The notes under the pieces are model-generated. The model ran no database searches. It was not told where the DNA came from and was given only the letters and a program-made list of their open reading frames with translations. From Endozoicomonas sp031844845 (GTDB lineage: Bacteria; Pseudomonadota; Gammaproteobacteria; Pseudomonadales; Endozoicomonadaceae): a stretch of 64,000 nt of DNA. The translations under genes were made by a program, and so were the position numbers. Numbering within the stretch: position 1 is the first letter of the stretch; each line of letters starts with the position of its first letter. Below, piece by piece: positions 33,582 to 41,960 of this stretch. Location: assembly GCF_031844845.1 (NCBI RefSeq), contig NZ_JAVRMB020000128.1:6623-70622 (forward strand), written 5' to 3'.

Positions 33582-33656
33582 GCTTATTATTTGCTCATCC
33601 GGGCTGTAGCTCCTCATTGCTTAACGCTTTAATCAGGCCCGAGGACAGACCAGAAC

Positions 33657-36600
33657 ATGCTGATACTGCGTGGCGCCCCTGCACTTTCCCAGTTCCGCAG
33701 TCAAAAGCTGCTTGCTCAGTTGCAGAGCAGAGTGCCAGAGATTTCCTGTGTTGTTGCTGAATTCCAGCATTATGTCAAAACTCAGTCGTTGAGTGACAGA
33801 GAGTTAAATGACCGACAGGCCGATATTCTGGCCAGGCTTCTGACTTATGGACCCAAGATTCAACAGACAGAGCCCGAAGGTTCTGCCTCTCAGACAGAAT
33901 TTCTGGTGGTTCCCCGTCCCGGTACCATTTCTCCCTGGTCCAGTAAGGCATCGGATATTGCCCATAACTGTGGCCTCAGCATGATCCAGCGTATTGAGCG
34001 AGGTATTCGGTTTGTTGTTTTTGCTGATGCTCAGCTTTCTAAAAATCAGGAAGGCCTGATTGCTGAAATGTTGCATGACCGGATGACCCAGGCAGTACTC
34101 CGTGATGAGAGCGATATCCCCCGTCTGTTTGCTGAATCCGAACCTGCTCCAATGACCACTGTTTCTGTTCTGGAGGGCGGCAGAGAGGCGCTGGTTGTTG
34201 CAAACCAGTCCCTTGGCCTGGCACTGGCAGGCGATGAAATTGATTACCTGGTGGACAGCTACGAGAAGCTGAAAAGAGATCCCACTGATGTCGAGTTGAT
34301 GATGTTTGCCCAGGCGAACTCCGAACACTGTCGACACAAGATTTTTAATGCCACCTGGACTGTTGATGGTGAAGAGCAGGATCTTTCCCTGTTCAAGATG
34401 ATCCGTAATACCCACGCGATGCACGGTGAAGGGGTGTTATCAGCTTATACAGATAATGCCTCTGTTATTGAAGGTTTCCATTCAAAGCGTTTTTACCCAG
34501 AAACCAACAGTCGGGAATATGGCTTTAATGAGGAAGATATCCATATCCTCATGAAGGTGGAAACCCATAACCATCCAACGGCAATTGCTCCCTGGGCTGG
34601 TGCTGCAACCGGTTCTGGTGGTGAAATTCGTGATGAAGGCGCGACTGGTAAAGGTTCAAAACCCAAGGCTGGCCTGACCGGTTTCACGGTATCCAATCTG
34701 AAAATACCGGGCTACGAGCAGCCCTGGGAGCAGGATTATGGCAAACCCGAGAGGATTGTTTCGCCACTGGATATCATGCTTGATGGTCCACTGGGTGGTG
34801 CCGGCTTTAATAATGAGTTTGGTCGTCCGAATCTCTGTGGCTATTTTCGAACCTTCGAAGCCCTGGTAAAAGGTGCAAAGGGCTATGAAGTTCGCGGCTA
34901 TCACAAACCCATCATGCTGGCGGGTGGCCTTGGCAATATTAAGGCTGAGCATGTTGAAAAAGGTGATATTCCGGTAGGTGCCAGGCTGATTGTACTGGGC
35001 GGTCCTGCCATGCAGATCGGCCTGGGTGGCGGAGCGGCTTCTTCAATGACGTCCGGTGAAGGCCAGGAAGATCTGGATTTTGCCAGTGTGCAACGGGATA
35101 ACCCGGAAATGGAGCGTCGCTGTCAGGAGGTGATCGACCGTTGCTGGCAGCAGGGTGACAAAAACCCTATTGCCTTTATTCACGATGTGGGTGCCGGCGG
35201 TCTTTCCAATGCGCTGCCTGAACTGGTGAGTGATGGTGGTCGGGGCGGCCACTTTCAGCTGCGGGCCATCAATAATGATGAACCGGGCATGTCTCCGCGG
35301 GCACTCTGGTGTAATGAATCCCAGGAACGCTATGTTATGGCGGTGGCGGCTGAGGATCTTTCCCGGTTTGAGGAAATCTGTCAGCAGGAACGTTGCCCTT
35401 ATGCGGTGGTGGGTGAAGCCACTGAAGAACCACGGCTACTGCTGGATGACAGTCACTTCAACAATCATCCTGTGGATATGTCGCTGGATGTACTGTTGGG
35501 TAAACCACCCAAAATGCATCGGGAAATCAAGCGCCAGCCATTTACACGGGATGCCCTTGATCTTGATGATGTCAGCCTTCGTGAAGCCATGGAGCGGGTG
35601 TTGAAGCTGCCATCGGTAGGCAGTAAAAATTTCCTGATTACCATTGGTGACCGAACCATTACCGGTCTGGTTAATCGTGACCAGATGGTGGGTCCCTGGC
35701 AGGTGCCTGTCGCTGACTGTGCGGTCACTGCAACTGCTTTTGAGGGTTACACCGGTGAGGCCATGGCTGTGGGAGAACGCACTCCCGTTGCCCTGATCAA
35801 TGCACCCGCTTCTGGTCGTATGGCGGTTGGTGAGGCCATCACCAACATTGCGGCTGCCCGCATTGAGAAAATCGGGGATATCAAACTGTCAGCAAACTGG
35901 ATGGCTGCTGCGGGTCACCCGGGTGAAGATGAAAACCTGTTTGATACCGTGAAAGCGGTGGGCATGGAGCTGTGTCCGGCATTGGGTATTGCGATTCCAG
36001 TGGGTAAGGATTCCATGTCCATGCGAACTCAGTGGCAGGAAAATGGTGAAGACAAGAGTGTTACCTCACCACTGTCTTTGGTCATCACCGCGTTCGCGAC
36101 CGTTCAGGATATTCGCAAGACACTGACACCACAGCTTCGCACTGACCAGGGAGATACCGACCTGCTGTTGATTGACCTTGGCCGGGATCATAACCGTCTG
36201 GGAGGCTCTGCGCTGGCCCAGGTCTATGGTCAGGTGGGTGATACGGCTCCGGATGTGAACTCTCCGGAAGATCTGAAAGCGTTCTTTAATACCATTCAGG
36301 AGTTGATGGGGAAAGACCTGTTGCTGGCCTATCATGACCGCTCTGATGGCGGTCTGTTCACCACACTGGTTGAAATGACTTTTGCTGGCCATACCGGTAT
36401 TGCCATTGACCTGGATAAACTGGCTGGCAACAAGTCCATGGTGATTCCAGCCCTGTTTAATGAAGAACTGGGTGCTGTCGTTCAGATTCGCCACAGTGAT
36501 AAGGGTGCGGTTAAGGATATTCTGGCCCAGCATGGTCTGGCTTCCTGCTCCCATGCTATTGGCAGGCTGGCTGATAATCAGCGGATTACTTTCCGGTTCA

Positions 36601-37583
36601 ATGGTGCTGAACTGGTGAGCGAAAGCCGCGTCAAGTTCCAGCGGTGGTGGGCGGAAACCAGTTTCCGGATACAGGCATTACGTGATAACCCTGAGTGTGC
36701 ACAACAGGAGTATGACAACCTTCTGGATGATCGTGATGAGGGCCTGCATGTCTCGCTGCCTTACAATATTTCCGTGGATGTAGCAGCTCCTTACATTAAC
36801 ACCGGTGTGCGACCCGCCATGGCGATTCTGCGTGAGCAGGGCGTCAATGGTCAGGTGGAAATGGCTGCCGCTTTTGATCGGGTTGGTTTCAAGACCGTGG
36901 ATGTACACATGAGTGACATCCTCTCCGGTCGCAGGACTCTGGATGAGTTTAAAGGCCTGGTCGCCTGTGGTGGTTTCTCTTATGGGGATGTCCTGGGTGC
37001 AGGGGAAGGTTGGGCCAAGTCCATTCTCTTTAATGAGCAGGCCCGTGATCAGTTTGCCCGTTTCTTTGATCGCCGGGACAGCTTTGCCCTGGGCGTATGT
37101 AACGGTTGCCAGATGCTTTCCAACCTCCATGACCTGATTCCCGGTGCTGAGTATTGGCCACACTTTGTTCGTAACCAGTCTGAGCAGTTTGAGGCCCGGT
37201 TAGCCATGGTTGAAGTGCAGAAGAGCCGTTCGATCTTCTTCCAGGGGATGGAAGGTGCCCGAATGCCTATTGCCGTTGCTCATGGGGAAGGGCATGCAGA
37301 GTTTGCGGACCCATCACATATTGAGCGATTGGCTGCCAGTGGTCAGGTGGCATTGAAGTTTGTTAATAACCAGGGTAAACCCACCAATCGTTACCCATAC
37401 AACCCCAATGGTTCGGTACAGGGGGTCACCGGCCTCACTTCTACCGATGGTCGGGTGACCATTATGATGCCGCACCCTGAACGGGTATTCCGTACCGTTC
37501 AGAACAGCTGGCATCCCGATCACTGGGGTGAAGATGCTCCGCTGATGAGAATGTTCCGAAATGCCCGGGTTTGGGTGGGTTAA
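33657..37583 (+). CDS. purL: Phosphoribosylformylglycinamidine synthase
   Basis: A 1,308-residue single-chain FGAM synthase (fourth step of purine synthesis), the length typical of gammaproteobacteria. The order is an N-terminal PurS-like domain (1-150), a linker, two AIRS-like ATP-binding halves (with FAQANSEHCRHKIFNATW, ETHNHPTAIAPWAGAATGSGGEIRDEGATG and GGAASSMTSGEG) and a C-terminal glutaminase domain with nucleophile Cys in FALGVCNGCQML and His in MMPHPERVF. It is transcribed alone, with a terminator 29 bp downstream. There is nothing unusual about it. Confidence 0.97.
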   Translation: MLILRGAPALSQFRSQKLLAQLQSRVPEISCVVAEFQHYVKTQSLSDRELNDRQADILARLLTYGPKIQQTEPEGSASQTEFLVVPRPGTISPWSSKASDIAHNCGLSMIQRIERGIRFVVFADAQLSKNQEGLIAEMLHDRMTQAVLRDESDIPRLFAESEPAPMTTVSVLEGGREALVVANQSLGLALAGDEIDYLVDSYEKLKRDPTDVELMMFAQANSEHCRHKIFNATWTVDGEEQDLSLFKMIRNTHAMHGEGVLSAYTDNASVIEGFHSKRFYPETNSREYGFNEEDIHILMKVETHNHPTAIAPWAGAATGSGGEIRDEGATGKGSKPKAGLTGFTVSNLKIPGYEQPWEQDYGKPERIVSPLDIMLDGPLGGAGFNNEFGRPNLCGYFRTFEALVKGAKGYEVRGYHKPIMLAGGLGNIKAEHVEKGDIPVGARLIVLGGPAMQIGLGGGAASSMTSGEGQEDLDFASVQRDNPEMERRCQEVIDRCWQQGDKNPIAFIHDVGAGGLSNALPELVSDGGRGGHFQLRAINNDEPGMSPRALWCNESQERYVMAVAAEDLSRFEEICQQERCPYAVVGEATEEPRLLLDDSHFNNHPVDMSLDVLLGKPPKMHREIKRQPFTRDALDLDDVSLREAMERVLKLPSVGSKNFLITIGDRTITGLVNRDQMVGPWQVPVADCAVTATAFEGYTGEAMAVGERTPVALINAPASGRMAVGEAITNIAAARIEKIGDIKLSANWMAAAGHPGEDENLFDTVKAVGMELCPALGIAIPVGKDSMSMRTQWQENGEDKSVTSPLSLVITAFATVQDIRKTLTPQLRTDQGDTDLLLIDLGRDHNRLGGSALAQVYGQVGDTAPDVNSPEDLKAFFNTIQELMGKDLLLAYHDRSDGGLFTTLVEMTFAGHTGIAIDLDKLAGNKSMVIPALFNEELGAVVQIRHSDKGAVKDILAQHGLASCSHAIGRLADNQRITFRFNGAELVSESRVKFQRWWAETSFRIQALRDNPECAQQEYDNLLDDRDEGLHVSLPYNISVDVAAPYINTGVRPAMAILREQGVNGQVEMAAAFDRVGFKTVDVHMSDILSGRRTLDEFKGLVACGGFSYGDVLGAGEGWAKSILFNEQARDQFARFFDRRDSFALGVCNGCQMLSNLHDLIPGAEYWPHFVRNQSEQFEARLAMVEVQKSRSIFFQGMEGARMPIAVAHGEGHAEFADPSHIERLAASGQVALKFVNNQGKPTNRYPYNPNGSVQGVTGLTSTDGRVTIMMPHPERVFRTVQNSWHPDHWGEDAPLMRMFRNARVWVG

Positions 37584-37611
37584 CGGGAAAGCGCTATTTT
37601 CTATGTTAAAT

Positions 37612-37649
37612 AAAGCTGGTTTTTCTTCTCGGAAAATCAGCTTTTTTTG
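37612..37649 (+). terminator. Rho-independent terminator of purL
   Basis: AAAGCTGGTTTTTC and GAAAATCAGCTTT pair around TTCTCG and are followed by a run of T, about 30 bp after the purL stop. An A-run upstream makes it potentially bidirectional. Confidence 0.85.
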
Positions 37650-37805
37650 TTTGGGAATGGGTGGGACTTTAAAACAATCTTCAGCTGGCCTGCAGAATCA
37701 TTGATAAAAAGCTTAGCCAAATTTTACCGTTTGGAAATAGGGTTCATATCACAAGCTTCTCCGGGATCAGGTACTATAGCCGCACAGATTTAAGGAGTTG
37801 AAGTA

Positions 37806-38276
37806 ATGAGTGTGAGAAGCTACTGGGCCATATTGCCCATCACTTTTATGGTTTTTCTGTCAGGCTGTATGACCGACAGCACGGGTACAACTTACTCCAG
37901 TAGAGATGCCCGCCGCATTCAGCAGGTGAGCTTTGGTACGATTACAGAGCTGCAGAACGTCAAGCTGGAAGGAACCGAAGGGGCTGTAGGCACTGTCGCT
38001 GGTGCAGCTATTGGTGGTATTGCCGGCTCAACTCTTGGTGGTGGTAAAGGCAGTGATATTGCTGCGATTCTCGGTGGTGTTGCCGGTGGCGTACTGGGTA
38101 ATATGGCTGAAAAAGAGCTGACCACGCAGCAGGGTGTTGAAATGACCATTCGACTCGACACGGGTAACTATATTTCGGTGGTTCAGGAGGCTGATCCAAG
38201 AGCCCCTTTACAGGTGGGTGATCAGGTAAAGATATTGACTCAGGGAAATACAACCCGGGTCGTGAGAATGCAATAA
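37806..38276 (+). CDS. slyB: Outer-membrane lipoprotein, SlyB/Pcp family
   Basis: A 156-residue lipoprotein. The signal peptide ends in the lipobox FLSGC (Cys21). A glycine-zipper region (about 62-100: GTVAGAAIGGIAGSTLGGGKG and GGVAGGVLGNMAEKEL) is diagnostic of the SlyB family, which stabilises outer-membrane proteins under stress and is often under PhoP control. AAGGAG eight bases before ATG 37806 supports the start. Confidence 0.9.
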   Translation: MSVRSYWAILPITFMVFLSGCMTDSTGTTYSSRDARRIQQVSFGTITELQNVKLEGTEGAVGTVAGAAIGGIAGSTLGGGKGSDIAAILGGVAGGVLGNMAEKELTTQQGVEMTIRLDTGNYISVVQEADPRAPLQVGDQVKILTQGNTTRVVRMQ

Positions 38277-38343
38277 ACTGCTCGGACGGGGCTTTGGCTC
38301 CGTTTAAATTTCCAACAGGCAATAGCCGTTGTTGAGGGTGGGT

Positions 38344-38664
38344 ATGAGTAAAAAGACAATTGCAGTTTTGGTAGCAATGCTGCTGGCCATCGGTGTGGCA
38401 GGTTGGTTTTTCTATGCCACTTTCTATGCCGGGAATGACAGACCTGTAGCGTTGCCCGTTACGGATATTGTGCCTGTTGAGGACGTAACCTCAGACGCTT
38501 CAGTTAAAGAGGTTACAGAGTATCCTGAAGTAGGTTTTGATGAGCCATCTGATGAAACCCGAATTATCCTCGTGGAGCCGGAAAATGGGGAGCTGACTGA
38601 TCTGTTGTCGGAAAAAGTCATTCGCAATGACAAGATTGTCGACAAGTCGCCCACTGAACAATAA
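38344..38664 (+). CDS. Hypothetical single-pass membrane protein
   Basis: A 106-residue protein with one N-terminal membrane helix (about residues 5-27) and an acidic, Asp/Glu/Val-rich remainder that should lie outside the cytoplasm. No known family is recognised. ATG 38344 follows GAGGGTGGG by a few bases, a strong ribosome-binding site; the in-frame upstream TTG is less likely. It lies 67 bp after slyB and might be co-transcribed. The GacA-box-like palindrome of the candidate small RNA begins 7 bp after its stop. Confidence 0.65.
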   Translation: MSKKTIAVLVAMLLAIGVAGWFFYATFYAGNDRPVALPVTDIVPVEDVTSDASVKEVTEYPEVGFDEPSDETRIILVEPENGELTDLLSEKVIRNDKIVDKSPTEQ

Positions 38665-38670
38665 AGGTCG

Positions 38671-38688
38671 TGTGAGAAATATCTCACG
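38671..38688 (+). promoter_or_regulatory. GacA/UvrY-box-like palindrome
   Basis: TGTGAGAAATATCTCACG is an inverted repeat (GTGAGA-AATA-TCTCAC). It matches the UvrY site described upstream of csrB in enterics (TGTGAGAGATCTCTTACA) at 14 of 18 positions, and the Pseudomonas GacA box TGTAAG-N6-CTTACA in general form. It lies about 45-65 bp upstream of the region where two AUGGAU hairpins and a terminator form a candidate CsrA-binding RNA. Confidence 0.55.
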
Positions 38689-38729
38689 TTGTTCAGCGTG
38701 ATCGCTGCTGTTGCCATAGATAGTGGGCT

Positions 38730-38804
38730 GATAACGTAAATCGTGCATGGATGCACTTTTCACATGGATGTGAGCCCACCAGTTGACCTGGTGGGTTTTT
38801 TTTT
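38730..38804 (+). ncRNA. Candidate CsrA-sequestering small RNA (CsrB/RsmY/Z-like)
   Basis: Two adjacent hairpins each expose the loop AUGGAU: GUGC-AUGGAU-GCAC (38743-38756) and UUCAC-AUGGAU-GUGAG (38759-38774). A(N)GGA in a hairpin loop is the preferred binding site of CsrA/RsmA. A strong Rho-independent terminator follows directly. Upstream at 38671-38688 is a palindrome resembling the GacA/UvrY binding site. Together these are the hallmarks of RNAs that titrate CsrA under Gac/Bar control. It is short (about 75 nt) with only two sites, against five or more in RsmY/Z. The 5' end is uncertain. It could instead be part of a 3' untranslated region of the upstream gene. Confidence 0.5.
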
Positions 38805-38805
38805 G
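38774..38805 (+). terminator. Strong Rho-independent terminator
   Basis: CCCACCAG-TTGAC-CTGGTGGG followed by nine T residues. It ends the candidate small RNA and/or the transcript of the gene at 38344. Confidence 0.93.
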
Positions 38806-38933
38806 CCTTCTGTTTGACATCTTTCCAGTTCTATCAAGACTTCTTGCAAAGCCATCGCCGTTTTTTTACTGTGTGGAGGCGGTGTTTCATCGTCATAATT
38901 CTTTCATAATAATGTGTTAATGGAGCCTGCCAG

Positions 38934-39785
38934 ATGCCCTTGTTGATTGAGCCGGAGATGCTGGCAACCCTGTTGAAAGATGAGCACCTGATTCTGCTGG
39001 ATGCCCGGTTCAGCCTTGCTGAACCCAAACAGGGGCGGGTGATGTATCTGCAGGGTCATATTCCCGGTGCTACCTATGGGAACCTTGAAGAGGATCTCTC
39101 AGGCCTTATTGTTCCGGGCAAAACCGGAAGGCACCCACTGCCCGAACCGGAAGATTGGCTGGCTACCCTCAGGTCGTGGGGTATTGATGAGCAATCACAG
39201 GTTGTGGTTTACGACGATGGCAGTCATGCCATGGCAGCGAGGGCCTGGTGGTTACTCCGTTGGGCGGGTGTTTTTCAGGTCAAAATATTGCATGGCGGCA
39301 TGAAAGCCTGGCTTGCCGGTCGTTATCCGGTAACAGCGGATATTCCAAAAAGGCCTGAAAGTCAGCACCGATTTTCAACGGGATATATGCCGGTGGTTTC
39401 TGCAGAAGACTTGCTTGTTGAAATGGAATCAGAAGGAAACGGTCAGCTACATAAGCTGATTGATGCCAGGGCTTATGAGCGCTTCCGTGGTGATGAGGAA
39501 TCACTGGATCCTGTTGCTGGCCATATTCCCGGTGCGGTATGCCGGCCATTTACCGAGAATCTGGATGAAGATGGCCGCTTTCTGTCTGCGGATAACCTGC
39601 GAGAAATATTGACTTCGCTGATTGGCGAAGATTCCCGGCCGGTCTTCTACTGTGGTTCCGGAGTTACCGCGTGCCACAATATTTTTGCCATGGAGTATGC
39701 TGGCTTGTCAGGCGCAACGCTTTATCCCGGATCGTGGAGTGAATGGATTACAGACCCCGGGCATCCAATCGCCAGGGGTCAATAG
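38934..39785 (+). CDS. sseA: Sulfurtransferase (3-mercaptopyruvate/thiosulfate)
   Basis: A 283-residue tandem rhodanese protein. The inactive N-terminal domain (1-140) has QGHIPGATYGNLEEDLSG, and the active C-terminal domain (155-283) has VAGHIPGAVCRPFTEN and the Cys loop YCGSGVTACHN. CGSGVTA-type loops are typical of mercaptopyruvate sulfurtransferases, while thiosulfate enzymes carry CRKGVTA. GGAG precedes ATG 38934 by 7-8 bases. It converges with the ACT-domain gene on the other strand. Confidence 0.9.
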   Translation: MPLLIEPEMLATLLKDEHLILLDARFSLAEPKQGRVMYLQGHIPGATYGNLEEDLSGLIVPGKTGRHPLPEPEDWLATLRSWGIDEQSQVVVYDDGSHAMAARAWWLLRWAGVFQVKILHGGMKAWLAGRYPVTADIPKRPESQHRFSTGYMPVVSAEDLLVEMESEGNGQLHKLIDARAYERFRGDEESLDPVAGHIPGAVCRPFTENLDEDGRFLSADNLREILTSLIGEDSRPVFYCGSGVTACHNIFAMEYAGLSGATLYPGSWSEWITDPGHPIARGQ

Positions 39786-39796
39786 TCATTCATCAT

Positions 39797-40045
39797 TCAG
39801 AGTAATCCGCGGGACTTAACCGGGCTCAGCTCACGGATGTACTCCTGCTGAGCCAGCCTGCCAACAATCTGGTGCTGGCTGGAAAAGCCAGATACGCACA
39901 TATTTATTTCATACTGATCTTTTTGTGGGTTCAGTTCGGCTGAAAAACTTTTCAGGTGCAGCCCATTCTCGCTGCTGCATTGGAGAACCTGTTCCAGAGC
40001 ATTTGGGTCATTTGTAGTGATGAGCCGGAGGTTCAGTTCGTTCAC
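39797..40045 (-). CDS. IlvM-like ACT-domain protein, without adjacent ilvG
   Basis: An 82-residue protein resembling the small regulatory subunit of acetolactate synthase II (IlvM): a single ACT-like beta-alpha-beta unit (NLRLITTNDPNALEQVLQCSSENGLHLKSFSAEL). The GTG start at 40045 follows AAAGGAA with proper spacing. In enterics ilvM follows ilvG, the catalytic subunit, but no such gene lies here. Instead a Rho-independent terminator resembling the ilv attenuator lies 30 bp upstream, behind a short leader frame. It may be an ilv operon that has lost ilvG, or a regulator acting on an enzyme encoded elsewhere. Confidence 0.7.
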   Translation of the reverse strand: MNELNLRLITTNDPNALEQVLQCSSENGLHLKSFSAELNPQKDQYEINMCVSGFSSQHQIVGRLAQQEYIRELSPVKSRGLL

Positions 40046-40074
40046 GCTCTTGTTCCTTTCAGTGGGGTAAACAT

Positions 40075-40116
40075 AAAAAAGCCCCCGGACCGGTTAGGGT
40101 GCGGGGGCTCGTTTTT
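40075..40116 (-). terminator. Attenuator-like terminator before the ilvM-like gene
   Basis: On the minus strand GCCCCCG-CACCCTAACCGGTC-CGGGGGC is followed by TTTTTT, ending 30 bp before the ilvM-like GTG. A terminator between promoter and gene is the layout of amino-acid attenuators, and the stem resembles that of the E. coli ilv attenuator in composition. T residues on the other side make it potentially bidirectional. Confidence 0.7.
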
Positions 40117-40142
40117 GCTTTTCAGCTATCCACGATCCCCCC

Positions 40143-40236
40143 TCCGGCACATCATAATTTTGCCGGATTTAATGGTGATCATGGAAGGCAGTGAAAAATT
40201 CATGGTTGTTAGTATAGTTACGTATTGTCGTCTGGG
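40143..40236 (-). promoter_or_regulatory. Leader region with possible promoter, leader peptide and pause hairpin
   Basis: On the minus strand a TATACT -10 box (about 40209-40214) precedes a short frame beginning ATG 40203. It contains an internal ATG 40182, three Ile codons and a stop before the terminator at 40075-40116. TCCGGCA (40161-40167) and TGCCGGA (40143-40149), both read on this strand, form a perfect 7 bp stem inside the frame. This resembles an attenuation leader, but the Ile/Val/Leu content is modest and there is no clear -35 or ribosome-binding site. Confidence 0.4.
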
Positions 40237-40582
40237 TAGAACTTATAACAAAAAAAGACGCTGTCTATAAAGCTGCATCATTGGTTAGTCAGTGGTAATG
40301 CTCTCTTGATTAAAACCGCAACGAGCGCAACATTCGTTGTTATGATCCAAGGCTCAAGCTGCCTTTATGCAAGTCCTAAATACAATCATTACTTTGAAAA
40401 TAGAGAAATGATTGTATTATTGCGACCAAAAGACCCGCACAGGGCAAGGCTTGTTGCGTTCGTTGCATTTTTTTCAACTGAGCATTTTTCATATTTTATT
40501 GCTGGGAATAACGTCAGAGCCTTGATGATTTTATTCAGGTAGAATGGCCGTTTTTAAAGTGTGTGAAAGAGCTGGTGACTGA
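40237..40582. other. Intergenic region before the class II DAHP synthase gene
   Basis: AT-rich, with no supported gene. It must hold the promoters of both the ilvM-like gene (minus) and the DAHP synthase gene (plus). A short direct-repeat-like pair, CAATCATTAC/AAATGATTGTAT, lies near 40383-40418. I see no clear TyrR or TrpR operator. Confidence 0.35.
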
Positions 40583-41947
40583 ATGAATTCATGGAGTGTT
40601 GATAGCTGGAGACGTATGCCGCTGCTCCAGCTTCCAGAATATCCCGACCAGGAAAAATTGAGCCGGGTTGAGCGGGAACTTGCTGCAATGCCACCACTGG
40701 TGTTTGCAGGTGAAGTGAATGAATTGAGAAACCGTCTGGCAGAAGCCACTGAAGGCAAAGCTTTTTTACTGCAGGGTGGTGACTGTGCAGAGAGCTTCCG
40801 TGAGTTTTCTGCCAACAATATTCGGGATACCTTTAAAGTTTTGATGCAGATGGCTGTGGTGCTCACCTTTGGGGCAGCCTGTCCGGTGATCAAAGTGGGG
40901 CGTTTAGCGGGTCAGTTTGCCAAGCCAAGAACCACGGGCAGTGAAACCATTAATGGTGTTGAACTGCCTATTTATCGCGGCGATATTATTAACGGTACTG
41001 AATTTACCCAGGCCTCCCGAGAACCAGATCCACAAAGAATGCTGCAGGCCTATAATCAGTCTGTATCAACATTGAACCTGCTTCGTGCTTTTGCCCAGGG
41101 CGGGTTGGCATCTCTTGAACAGGCTCATGCCTGGAACCTGGACTTTGTTTCCCATAGTCCACAGTCCGATCAGTACCGACATATGGCCGACCGGATTGAT
41201 GAAACCCTGGACTTTATGAGAGCCTGTGGCATTTCTTCAGAGAACTCATCCACCATTCGTGAGACCGCGTTTTATACCTCTCATGAAGCATTATTGCTCC
41301 CTTACGAGCAGGCGTTAACCCGTCGTGACAGTCTTTCTGGCGACTGGTATGACTGTTCTGCCCATATGCTCTGGGTTGGTGACCGCACCCGTCAGGTGGA
41401 TGGTGGCCATGTGGAATTTATCCGTGGCATACAAAATCCCATTGGTTTGAAGGCCGGTCCAACTCTGCCGCCGGATGACCTGATTCGCCTGATTGACCTG
41501 ATCAACCCGGAAAACATTCCCGGCAAGTTGAACGTCATCGTTCGTATGGGAGCTGACAATGTAGAGAAAGGTCTGCCACCTCTGCTTAAAGCCGTTCAAC
41601 GGGAAGGGAGGAATGTGCTCTGGAGTTGTGACCCGATGCACGGGAATACCTACAAAGCCAGCAGTGGCTATAAAACCCGTGAAGTGGCTAAAATCCTTGC
41701 GGAGGTTGAACAGTTCTTTGCTGTTCACCGGGCGGAAGGAACCTATGCTGGTGGTGTCCACTTTGAGATGACCGGACAGAATGTGACCGAATGTGTTGGT
41801 GGTGCTCATGCGGTCACCGAAGATCACCTGGGCAACCGCTACCATACTCATTGTGACCCACGGTTGAATGCTGACCAGGCGCTGGAACTGGCATTCCTTA
41901 TTGCTGAAACACTGAAGAAGTGTCGTAAGCTGAGGGATTCAAAGTAA
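40583..41947 (+). CDS. aroG: Class II 3-deoxy-7-phosphoheptulonate synthase
   Basis: A 454-residue class II (plant-like) DAHP synthase, joining phosphoenolpyruvate and erythrose-4-phosphate in the first shikimate step. Signature blocks are PPLVFAGEVNELRNRLAEA, AFLLQGGDCAESF, VKVGRLAGQFAKPR, LWVGDRTRQVDGGHVEF, KLNVIVRMGADNV and SCDPMHGNTYKASSGYKTR with metal-site residues. It is full-length, with nothing unusual. Feedback control may differ from the enteric class I AroFGH enzymes. The gene symbol is by function only; class II genes are named variously. Confidence 0.93.
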   Translation: MNSWSVDSWRRMPLLQLPEYPDQEKLSRVERELAAMPPLVFAGEVNELRNRLAEATEGKAFLLQGGDCAESFREFSANNIRDTFKVLMQMAVVLTFGAACPVIKVGRLAGQFAKPRTTGSETINGVELPIYRGDIINGTEFTQASREPDPQRMLQAYNQSVSTLNLLRAFAQGGLASLEQAHAWNLDFVSHSPQSDQYRHMADRIDETLDFMRACGISSENSSTIRETAFYTSHEALLLPYEQALTRRDSLSGDWYDCSAHMLWVGDRTRQVDGGHVEFIRGIQNPIGLKAGPTLPPDDLIRLIDLINPENIPGKLNVIVRMGADNVEKGLPPLLKAVQREGRNVLWSCDPMHGNTYKASSGYKTREVAKILAEVEQFFAVHRAEGTYAGGVHFEMTGQNVTECVGGAHAVTEDHLGNRYHTHCDPRLNADQALELAFLIAETLKKCRKLRDSK

Positions 41948-41960
41948 ACGAGGCAAAACC

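Noticed and set aside
33432..33656. Purine riboswitch or PurR operator before purL
   Set aside because: No conserved purine-aptamer core or ACGCAAACG-type box was found; only a simple 9 bp hairpin is present.
40306..40542. 78-codon plus-strand frame upstream of the DAHP synthase gene
   Set aside because: No ribosome-binding site, no family match and it covers the AT-rich promoter region.
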